Shown: in pieces, positions 12,002-23,100 of the stretch
Position numbering within the stretch: position 1 is the first letter of the stretch
Layout: the number at the start of each line of letters is the position of its first letter
Source of the DNA: Distichodus sexfasciatus
Lineage: Eukaryota; Chordata; Actinopteri; Characiformes; Distichodontidae
Direction: 5' to 3'
NCBI GenBank assembly: GCA_032718565.1
Contig: JAVGVS010000024.1
Location: 1,496,452 to 1,560,451, forward strand
Length of the DNA stretch: 64,000 nt
The notes under the pieces: generated by a model
Databases searched by the model: none
Seen by the model: the letters and a program-made list of their open reading frames with translations, nothing else
Told to the model about the DNA's origin: nothing
Made by a program: the position numbers and the translations under genes

Positions 12002-12375
12002 TACGGAAGAGGATTAGGGCCACTAAAAAAAGGGGGGTCATAGCTTATTCTGAGAATAAAGTCAGAATTCTGACTTTAATCTCACAATTCAGACTTTAAT
12101 CTCACAATTCTGACTTTTTTCTCACAATTCTGAGTTTAATCTCACAATTCTGACTTTAATCTCACAATTCTGACTTTTTTCTTTTGAGATTAATTGTGAG
12201 ATTAAAGTCAGAATTGTGAGGAAAAAAGTCGGAATTGTGAGATTAAACTCAGAATTGTGAGATTAAAGTCAGAATTCTGAGAAAAAAGTCAGAATTGTGA
12301 GATTAAAGTCAGAATTCTGACTTTATTCTCAGAATAAACTATGACCCTTTTTTTGCGGCCCTAATCCTCTTCCGT
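12002..12375. mobile_element. long palindromic foldback element built of short tandem repeats
   Basis: The ends TACGGAAGAGGATTAGGGCC and GGCCCTAATCCTCTTCCGTA are perfect inverted repeats. Between them a roughly 21 bp unit around TCTCACAATTCTGACTTTAA is repeated on one arm and its complement on the other, with the axis near 12185. ACATGC flanks both sides (separated by two bases on the right), a possible target duplication. It has no coding capacity. Confidence 0.8.
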
Positions 12376-13480
12376 AAAACATGCAGTATTCAATGATGTG
12401 TGCAAATGTTGGTCCTGGAATTTTTGCAATGAATGTGCATAAGATCTGCAGCAGTTTAATATGAAAATTAGAAACAGGCAATCTATTAAATTATAACAGT
12501 AACTCTTTAAAGTCTACTCTAACTATGTGAGGTGTTCAAAAAATATGTGCGAATGTTGTTACAACAGTCAAGTGTGGGAAACTACCATCATGGAATACTT
12601 TTGTGCATTAAATGTGCGTAAAATCAGCAGCGGTTTAACGTGAGTATACTGTACAGAGAATCTGCAAAAATAAGCAGTATCCCTGTCAGTTTCAGCGCAG
12701 CATGGTTGAGATTTCTAGAGTTTATATTTTATGATTTATTTATTCATGTGTATTCTATGTGAATTCTTTGTATTTTGTAGACACTGGAAGAAAATAAAGC
12801 TTAGCTTAGTTGAGGTTTCATTACGTATTAAAAACTATGCCTACTGCCTAAATATTTGCACTCTACATTTAAATGTTCCTTAACATTCATATCACGTCTC
12901 CTGTACCCCGCACCTTATCACACCAATCTTGAATTTAACTAAAACCCCTGCCATTTCAAGCCGGTTAAAAGTTTAAAGCTGTAACACCTTTTTCAAAGAC
13001 AAATGTTCTTCCATATAAGACAAGAGAGTACTGTTTTGTATTTCACCTTTATATTTTTTTGTGCATTGACAAATCATACTTCATTGATAAAGCAAGTTGG
13101 ATGTGATTAAAAAGTTTGCATGCAAGTCAAATAACTGCAAATGTATTTAAAAAAAAAGAAATCATCATAAGCAAAGCGCAATAAAGAAAGCAAAAAGTCC
13201 CTTTTTGAATCATATGAAGAATTTTCAGTTAATTAAAAGAGGCTAAAATATCCTTTGGTTCTGTATGGAGCTCACTGACCACACATGGTGACACACTGAA
13301 GTCGGAACAGAACAGTCTTGGACATCGTTAACCTTCCCCTGAGTTACATTTAGGGCTTGTTACATGTGAATGTACTCGGTGGAATGTACTACAGACACAG
13401 TAACACAACACTATTATGATTCTATTTATGAATATTAAAAGATTTGCTGATTTAGTCCGGTTCTCCTTACCCTGGTCCTA

Positions 13481-13486
13481 TTTAAT
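13481..13486 (-). other. candidate variant polyadenylation signal of tcirg1
   Basis: TTTAAT on the + strand is the common variant ATTAAA on the gene strand, about 160 bases past the tcirg1 stop. No canonical AATAAA was seen on the minus strand closer than 12734. Confidence 0.25.
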
Positions 13487-13647
13487 ATAACCGTTATTGA
13501 ACACTCCCATAGTGGTTTCTGAGCAGCACGACAGAGCAATGTAACCGCTTGGTCTGAAAACTGATACTGGAACTGGAACTGGGAAATAAAAGTTTCTGGA
13601 CTGCAATCGCCAGCAGTGTCATTCAGTTAGTTATCTAGCAGGATGCA

Positions 13648-13862
13648 TCAGTGAGCCGACGAGGCGCTGATTATGGACGAGTAGGAAAATGGATTGAGTT
13701 TGTAGCCCGTCCCACTGTAGAACTTGTTCTGGAATTCCACCCTGTGAGTGAGAGATGTAAAGAGATGGACAGAGGAAAGAGACGTAAAGAGATGGACAAA
13801 AAAAGAAACACGATGGATGGATGGATAGAAACATGATAGAAGGACGGAAACATAGATAGATC

Positions 13863-13896
<34 letters not shown>

Positions 13897-13945
13897 CAGA
13901 CATACAGATGTAGATGGATGGATGGATGAATAAATAGATAAATGT

Positions 13946-14012
<67 letters not shown>

Positions 14013-14071
14013 TGGACAGACAAAGAATGATATACAGAAAGAAAGACAGCGATAGATGCAGACAGATGGAC

Positions 14072-14115
<44 letters not shown>

Positions 14116-17100
14116 GTAGATAGATTGATAGATGGGGAGAAAAAGAGAGAAAGAGTTAAAGAGACAAAGACAAACACATATATACATACAGACAGATATA
14201 TGTAAATAGAGAAAAAAACAGAGATTATATTAATGGGTATATTAATGAATTAATGAAAATGTTGTGTCCTTTTGTATTTCTCTCACCAGTGGAGACGCAG
14301 AGCGTGCAAAAACGCTGACAGCCCTTCCATGATCAGCAGGATGGAAACTGTCAGAACTGCAAAAAATGCAAACACGACGGCCATGATTACGCTCCCCACA
14401 TAACCTTGCTGCGAGAAGGAAAACCGCATCACCATCACCCAAAGCACTTCTGACAGCTCTGCAGAAAACACACAAACACGCAGTTAACACACATGCAGTG
14501 TAAATCCAGAAGCACAAGTTCTTTGTTCAAAGTATTACCAAAAAAAAGCATTAACCGAATTTTAAAAACAATTAAAAATAACGGGAATGGGTAAGAGAGA
14601 GAGTCGGAATGTCAGTTATGATTCCATTTTGATTCATTGACCACTGATTATTTACGAGATTTAAAAAATATCAATGTATTATTAAACGTGGCCTTGGGCA
14701 GGGCGACTCACGAGCGTGGGCCAGACTGAGTGCCCAGAGACGGAGGTAGGAGGCCGTGTTGGAGATGCAGCCCAGACAGTACTCTATAGTGTGGATGGCC
14801 TGGTGCATGAAAACGTTGGCAAAGTCGAACTCCTGGCAGAGAGAAAGAGAAGACGTTAGACAAACAAACAAAACCTACGAGACACACCATCACCTCCCAA
14901 ATTAGATCCAAGTAAAATTGAGCTTCCGTACTTCCCAAGCAATTCATCCAAGATATAAAACCAGTCCAAAGGACGCGTTCGAATCCTGAGTCGTTGCTGG
15001 GGCCGCTTGCTATAATCCACTCAGCAACATCAAGCTAAAATTAGTTCAATTATTAATTCAACTAATCTAACAAAAAGAAACAGTTTTAGAACGACTCCAG
15101 TTGTGGGTTTTGACTAACTGCAGTGATTATTGTGAAATAAAGGGCTGATCTCGTAAGTACACGTCCCCGCTCACTTGAGAGCCTAAAATCATTTTTGTTT
15201 TGTGTAATCCAATCCCCACGTACCTCTTCCTCCTCCTCCCGGGCCTCCACTTCTCCCTGCTGGGCATTTATAGAGCCGTTTTCTGACAGCAGAGGGCGTC
15301 TATCGCCCTGCAGAACGAGGAAGAACAGTTAAAAAAAAGCCTTTTGTGCACAGACAGGATTGTAGACAGACCTGCAAAGAGCCACATGTTCCCGTGCACT
15401 TACAGTGGGTTGGTGTTTCTTTTTCCTGTACGTGACATACTCTTCGATGGGCTTCCCAAAAAGCAGCACCGGGACAGAGAGCACAGCCACGATCACCAGA
15501 ACCTTCTGCACGGTCATCTTCAGAAACACAGGGAGCAAAAAAAAAAATCAGTTTCATTCACTTTATACTGCAGTTACACCAGTACGTCAAAATAAAAATA
15601 AACGCTCTTATCTTTTAGTATAACATTTTCTTTATCGTCGTTTAATTTAATCCATTTGCTGGCAACTTCCAAATCTAAAACGTTTACACACATTTTTGAC
15701 ATGTGCACTCAGTTGCGAGTTCTGTCTGTTCCCCCCCACCCCGAAGCTCAAATTTTGTCATTTTAATGCACGGCCACTGTTCATCACATCACCACCAATT
15801 TCAACGTGATTTGAGGGCTCATGGGCCTCTGTCTCGCATATCTGTAATCATCATGACCCGCACTCGTCTTTTTCATCCTGTTTTCCATTGTTTATTTTTT
15901 CCAATAGGAACATAAATGAGATTCGGGATTTGAAAGCTTTTCTTCACCTGTTTTCGAGCGACGGGCCACACACTTCTTATGCCACGTCAGGCCACTTCAC
16001 TGAACACACATCTCAATCCGTCAACAGGCTCCGGTCCCCCCGTCACCCCGGTTGGGATTAAGCAGTTGGGCTTACAAATGAATGCTTCTCTATCTTAAAA
16101 TGTGATGTCTCAGGGCCGTCTCCGGTTTACCTTCCCCTACATGTTGTACTTGCAAGTACTCCCCCACCCCACAAAAAAAATCTGGCATCTTGATTGTCAC
16201 AGACCTGGTAAGGGTAGAGCGCGGGGTTTTCTTTGTTCTCCGCAAACAGGAACATGTCGATGAAGTGGATGAGAATACTAGGGGCCGTGTTGGAGTCTGC
16301 AGAACTGTAAGCCACCCACTTGAAGATCACCATGAAGATCAGGTAGCCGAACAAACACAGCATGAAGCACAACTCGGGGATCAGGATCAGAAACACGCTG
16401 CCTATGTCCTTAAAGTGCCTGCAGAGATAAAGAAACAATCCTTCAAATCAATACCACGATAAAAATGAACATTTTGCCTTGATTAAAATTAATAAATGAC
16501 TATTTACTTTTGGGTAGGGATGCACGATAAGGGAATTATTGTCCGATGCCGATATCTGATATTTTCATGCTTATATCTGCCGATATCGATAAATGAGGAA
16601 GGCAGAGTCGAGGTGGAGCGTAAATATAAGTTATTTTGTTTGCCAAAGTTCCACTGCGCGCCCAGAATTTTTGGCACAAAAACAACGCAGCAACTCTGAC
16701 ATTTCTAACATAGCGCCAAGTCAAGCGAGCGAGCAAGCGAGTGAGGGCACAGCATTTGAGCGTAGTACACAAGTCACTTCCAGCCCCATGTGGTGTACCA
16801 AGTCAAATAGGGGGCGTGACACTCCATGTGCACTACCTAGTGCGTAGAGAGCCGTAAAGCTACAACCCCGGCTATTTCTTGAGATGCATACTACCGCACA
16901 GAGAAGTATGATAAGAGTAAGCAGCTCAGGACACGTCCCACACACACACGCAACGTAGTTAGTGAAAAACTTTCTGCACGTTCGGGCAGAGTTGAGCACG
17001 TAAAGACACGGGGCAGCTTGTGGCGTAACGGTAGGGTGTTCGCCCCGTGAACGGAAGGTTGCAGGTAAAGTTACCACTGAGGTACTCATGAGCAAGGTAC

Positions 17101-20100
17101 CGTCCCCAAGCACTGCTCCCCGGGCGCTGCCCTTGTTAGCTGCCCACTGCTCCTTCACGGATGGGTCAAATGCAGAGCTCACATTTGGTTGTGGTGCACT
17201 GTGCGCTGTGCTGTGGTGTGTTCACAATGACAAGTAATCACTCACTTTCACAGGATTTTGCTCACAAACATTCCACTGCGTGGCCAGAATGTTGGTATAA
17301 AACCCCACCTCAGGCTTTGGACATGCCTGGCACAACGCTACCTTTCTGATGTACAATAAATGCATCATCAAATATCAGGCAAATTTAAGCCTTCGTCCGA
17401 TATCGATGACTTAAAGCAATTATCTGCCGATTTCCGATACGATCCCGATATTATCGTGCATTCCTAGTTTTAGGGGGTTTTCCGTCATGAGACAACATGA
17501 CAGTAGCAACGAGATCAACAGCACACACACTCACCAGTAGTTAAAGAAAGACAGACAGACACCGAAGGTCATGTGGATGACGCCGATGATGACCGACATC
17601 TTCATCTTGTATGAGTTGAGGAAGGTCAGGTGATTATTAGCCAGTCCCCAGATCTGAGCGGATAAAGGAACTCACAGTTACAGCAGGAATGTCTGAAAAC
17701 ATCTGTTTAGTTATTTTAACGCTCCGTTCTAAACAAAAGCCAAAAAAAATCAGCAGATATGATCTTATAATGTGTTGTGGTGTTAAAAAGATACCGGATC
17801 AATGCCAAAAGGGTACGGCCCCGTAAATACTCCAGTAACGTTTGGATCCAGCGTGAGATACAGGTTATTTTGGAACGTCTCTTCCCTGATGGAAAGAAAA
17901 ATCGGAGTTATATTTGTGCCTTAATTCTGGAAGTGCAAAAAGAGAACATTTTTAACAGCATAAAAAGCGCCTGTATATTAACACTGCAAAAAACTGTGCT
18001 TTAAACGAATACAATGACTTAGAAACTAGACGTTTTACTGTCAATTGCGTAAAAATATAGGCAAATTGTGGCATCTTTGGCATTTCAATTGACTATATGT
18101 TGGGACAGTTTGTGGCGTAACAGTAGGGTGTTCGCCCCGTGATCAGAAGGTACCGTCCCCAAGCACTGCTCCCCGGGCGCTTGTTAGCTGCCCACTGCTC
18201 CCTCACGGATGGGTCAAATGCAGAGGTCACATTTGGTTGTGGTGCACTGTGTGCTGTGCTGTGGTGTGTTCACAACGACAAATAATCACTCACTCATATC
18301 ATTATTGGGATATGAAATTGAGATTTTGGTCACATCGCACAGCCCTGTTGCTGCACCTTGTATACACAAATGAACCTAAAAAATGAGTGCGACAATAGAC
18401 GTGTGCGTGTGAGTTTAAATGGATAGGCGACATACGTCCAGTTGTAGTACTCGGCGTGGGGCCGCACGTGCCAGCCGGACGAGAACGTACTGAGTCCTTT
18501 GCTGAAGCACTCGTTATAGATGGCCCCGGTGTAGATGGAGAAGAGCCCCATCAGCAGGATCAGGTAACGTCCACCAAACATCATCCTCCAGATCTGACAC
18601 AGAGGAACGCGACAAAACCCACAAACACCACTGAGGAGGGAGAGACTCCAGCACTGACACACGACAACACAATGTGCTCAGGTCTTTTTTAACAGGTCTC
18701 TAAAGTCTTAACCCTTTAAGCCCAGCCCTCAGACAGATTTTACAGATTTTTTTGCTCAAAATAAAATTTACATCAAATGTGACCCTCCACGGCAAAACCA
18801 GTAAACAGCAGTAACAGAGGTGTCGAGAAAACGAGCATTTGCATTTGAAGTAGGGTAAAATTTTGGATTTTTTGTTTTTAGTGTTTTGAAACAGTGGAAG
18901 GTCTATACTGTACTGTTGTCAATAAATTTGGCTGAAAAACTTACCTCCATCCTAAAAGCATTGACTTTTCTTGGGGTGTTTTGAGAATTCAATTCCAACA
19001 GAATGTTCAAAAGTTTCTGTTTTGACCGCTCTATACTCAATATTCTGATGAAATCACTCAGATTGACTAATTGAATGTTTCTCCGAATCCATCTTAAGTC
19101 TCGAGTTCGGATCAACCTTCTTATGAGTAGGCTATCCGATGGCTGTGAATGCAAGCGTAGGCTACCGTAAATACAAGCGTATACGACCGCACCAAACATT
19201 CTCTGTAGAAATTATATCTGGCCGATAGTCAACTTCTCCAAAGTCAAAGAGCGGAATTTCTCGTTTCTCATAGGCGTGACAGGAGAAACTCCGACTCGCT
19301 TACGAATGTTGATATCTCAGTCATACGTCGTCCCTCATTCCTAATAACTCAATTTTGAAAAATTTGCGACAAAGCGACTGGTTTTTTGCCGTGGAGGGCA
19401 ATGACTATTTCTATACTTCTGGAAGGTATCATTTTAAAAGGCAACTTACTTGGTGAAGTTACTGTGGAGATCGGCAATATCTGGGTCAGAATAAGGCTTC
19501 TGCCCACAAGCAGGGCCATGAAGAAAAAAATCATGCCCGCCAAAAAATATATATATACTGCGTAATCTGCAGAGTCTGCACTTTCATATGACATGCGGTC
19601 TGCATGGTTAGCCGTAGTGGTATAAATTCTACATACGTATTTCTTCCGTAGACCTGCACAGTGTTTTGTTCTTCGTTTATGTTTGGTGTTGGAATTGTGT
19701 TGTGTTTAGGTGGAATTTGTTTGAGATTTTTTAAGCGAATTCTGCTCGGTGGCGATTGATGTGCGCATGTATATGTTTGTTTACGTTTACCGACTATTTA
19801 AAGCGTTCCCGTTCTGCCCCTGGTACCGGGGGCGATCAGGCTCAAGGAGTTAATGGACTGGCAAGAAATCCCCAAAATAGTAATATCCTGTTATATACAG
19901 GTAATTACTAGAATTATAACTATGATATGAATGTCTACAGTTGAAACAGGGGTTACTGGAGGGTCAGTTGATGCAGACAACAATAAGAGGACAGGGAGAG
20001 ATGAGTCTCCAAGTTTTGTGGCTGTGACATGACATAAGACGTAAAATAAAGCACACTGAAGTGAGTTGGGGGAAAAACGAGGAACGATAAAAAGCAAGAA

Positions 20101-23100
20101 AAGACGAGTGCGGGTCAGAAGCCGATTCCCATCCATTTTTAATGGGAGAAAATACATGTGTTCTATAGGAAAGATACTTGACGAGGAAGAAAAAGGATGA
20201 AACGACTGTTACAGATATTGGCTCTTCTGACGCTGCTACTCCTACAGTGTTTGTGCTAGAAACCCAACTCTGAAACATGCAGGCTATTGAGATGTGTGTT
20301 TTTCTGATATGCACACTCGTTCGCGAGTTCTGTCCGTTTTTCCGTCCGTTTTTTGCCCTTAAACTGACGCCAGCTTTGTTGGCAGCTTGACGGCGCAGCC
20401 ACGTTCTCCTACAGCCACCGCGCTTCAGTGAGATTTGAGGCGCATAAGCTTTCTCGGCATATCTGTAGCGGTCAACCTTGCACTCATCTTTTTCATCCGT
20501 TTTTTTTTTCCCATTCGTTGTCTTCCAGTAATAATATACGGGACTTGGCGTCGAAAGCTTTTCTTCGCGCATCAATTAACGCCTGGTTTCTTCGCCACCT
20601 CCAGGACACCTCTCGAACCCACATCTCAATCTGGTTAAACCGGCGCTTTCGTCTTTTCTTGCTTTATCATCCTCTGCGTTCTTTTCCACATTCCGCGTCA
20701 ATGCAATTTTTACTCAAAAGTCTTTCTCTCGGCCAGTTTTTCACGTCTGGCGACAAAACTTCAGCATTTCTTGCAGAAACGCACACTCTAGTTCAACCCA
20801 GCTCTGCATAGTAACGGCAAAAGTTCGTGCAGTTACTTGCGTAGTTACTTATTTTTAGTGGTTATTAGGGGGCCGTGCAGTGGAACACTGCATGGAACCT
20901 ATTGAATCTGGTCTTGATTTTTTTTCTGCCTTAAGCGTGTTGTGGAGAAAAAACTGTAAGACCTACAGCTTTGAGAATTTGGCAGGTAGGTCAGTACCCA
21001 CCCACTACTCAAGCAAAAAACGCACCCTCTGCCAGTTGTTGGCGCTACAATAATGTTAGCATTTTTGCCTAATAAGTTTTGAACCGTAGCACCCTAGATA
21101 AGGATGAAAGCGTAATGGTTTTTAGCGTCATAATCGCACAGTTAAGTCAAAAACTGATAAAGCTGCAAACTGCATGGCCTCCGTAATCACTGCTTGCAGT
21201 TATATTTAAGGTTTAAGTTATAGGCTGTAGTGTCATACAGATGTTGCTTACATGTTCCTATCTTAATCTGCTGGTGAAATCATTTGCTGGTCATATTTAT
21301 AATCTGTAAGTAGCCCTTGTTCGAGATTGCTTTTACCAACATGTCAATTTACCTCGTTAGTGTTGTTCTTCCAGTTTAGGTCCTTCTCATAACCGTAGAG
21401 GGGCAGCCAGAGGTCGCGAGAGGAGGCACGTGGCGGCGATCCCCGAACATCATGAACAGGAAGGAAAGTGATGATGGTGTACACAGCTAGAAGAGAGAGA
21501 GAATCAAGATAAAGATCTCTGCACAGCCCGTGTGTGTGTGTGTGTGTGTGCGTGTGCGTGTGCGTTACCTGGGTTGACTTCTCTGTAACTGGCCACTCCA
21601 TAAGCATCAACTATATTCTGAAATCCTGCAGTAAAGGCATTGGTGGGAAAGAGGGTGGGAGGAGACGCGGGGGACGGTAAACGGTTATAGAACGAATCCA
21701 CACTGCTGCCACTCTTCCTCTGGCGGAGAGAACAGGGAGACGGAGAGAAGAGAGAGGGAGGATGGGAGGGAGCAGGAGGAGAAGACGGAAGGAGGGAGAA
21801 GGAGAGAAAAGAGGGAGGGAAAAAGGGGGGACCGGGCGAAAGAAGAGGGAGGAAGAGAAGAAAAACAAGTGAAAGGGAGCGGAGGGAGGAAGGGACAGAA
21901 GAAGGAGAGAGGGAAGGAGCAAGAAAGAGAAAAGGAGGGAGGAAAACAGTGGAAAGGAAAAGGGAAGAGAGAGAGAGAGAGAAGAAGAGCAGAGGAAAAG
22001 AGGGAGAGACAGAGTGAAGACGAAATGAGGAAGAAGAGGGAGGGAGGAAGGGAGAGAAAAAAACAGGGCGGAGGAAAAGAGAGAGAGAGCAGAGGGCAGG
22101 AGGAAGGGAGAGAGAAGAGGAAAAGAGGGGGACAGAAAAGGGGAAAGAGAGAGAAAAGGGAGGGAGGGTGGCGCCGGAGAGAGTGAAGAGGGAGGGGAAA
22201 AAGAGGGAAGGAGAGAAGAGGGAAAGAGGGAGGGCAAGGGAGAGAAAGAGAGAGAGAAGAGAGAGAGAGGAAGTGCGAAAGCGAAGACAGAAGGAGGGAG
22301 AAGGAGAGAAAAAAGGGGGCAGAGGGAGGGAGGGACAGGGCGTAAAAAGAGGAGGGAGAAAGAGAGAGAAGAGGAATGAGCAAAAGAGAAAAAGAAGAGG
22401 GAGGAAGGGAAGAAATACAAGTGAAAGGGAGCGGAGGGAGGAAGGGACAGAAGAAGGAGAGAGCAGAACGAGAAAAGGAAGGAGGAAAAGAGAGTGAAAA
22501 GGTAAATGGGAAAGAGAGAGAGAGAAGGCGAGAGGGAGAGGAAGAGCAAAGGGAAAGAGGGAGAGACAGAGTGAAGACGAAATGAGGAAGAAGAGGGAGG
22601 GAGGAAAGGGAAGGAAAAGAGGGAGAGAGGGAGAGAAGAGGGCAGAGGAAAAGAGATAGAGAGAGAAGAGGGAGAGAGGGAGGAAGAAGAGAGGGGGGCA
22701 GAAAAGGGGGAAGAGAGAGAAAAGGGAGGAGACGGTGGAGCGGGAGAGAGTGAAGAGAGAAAGAGAGAGAAGAGGGAGGGGAAAAAGAGGGAAGGAGAGA
22801 AGATGGGAAAGAGGGAGGGCAAGGGAGGGAAAGAGAGAGGGAGGAGAAAAAGATAAATTGTTAACCAACCAAAAAAAAAACCCGAACGAGATCAAAACTA
22901 GTGGCATTTTTCTGTGTTGCGTTCATTATTAAACGTTTTTAGAGGTGTCGTGCTTCTCACCCCTCCTTCACGCAGGGCGCTCTGGAGGGCGGGCAGCTGG
23001 CTGACCGGGCACCAGGCCTCGGCGATCAGGCACTTCTCGGTGACGGAGGGGCTGCAGAGGTTCAGCACCATCTGAACGGCTTTGCACTTCTGCACTCGCA

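Larger units (their letters stand above)
11640..13647. other. spacer between mrnip promoter and tcirg1 3' end
   Basis: No coding exon is seen. It contains the long palindromic element at 12002-12375 and otherwise AT-rich sequence. The final 170 or more bases should be tcirg1 3' UTR. Confidence 0.6.

Noticed and set aside
13631..14187. Overlapping open frames rich in SIYLSIYLS and SLSLSL
   Set aside because: They come from GATA and GA microsatellites. Only the short end at 13648-13741 is real coding sequence (last exon of tcirg1).
16721..17182. 153-codon minus-strand open frame
   Set aside because: It crosses a MITE and a nested SINE and resembles no protein.
19349..20575. Several 80-200 codon minus-strand frames in tcirg1 intron 10
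   Set aside because: They lie wholly inside repeat elements (the piggyBac-type MITE and the family E inverted block) and have no domain.
21504..22907. Very long Ser/Leu/Pro-rich open frames on the minus strand and Glu/Arg/Lys-rich ones on the plus strand
   Set aside because: They are translations of the polypurine block in a tcirg1 intron. All frames are open because the tract lacks the bases needed for stop codons, and the composition is not protein-like.
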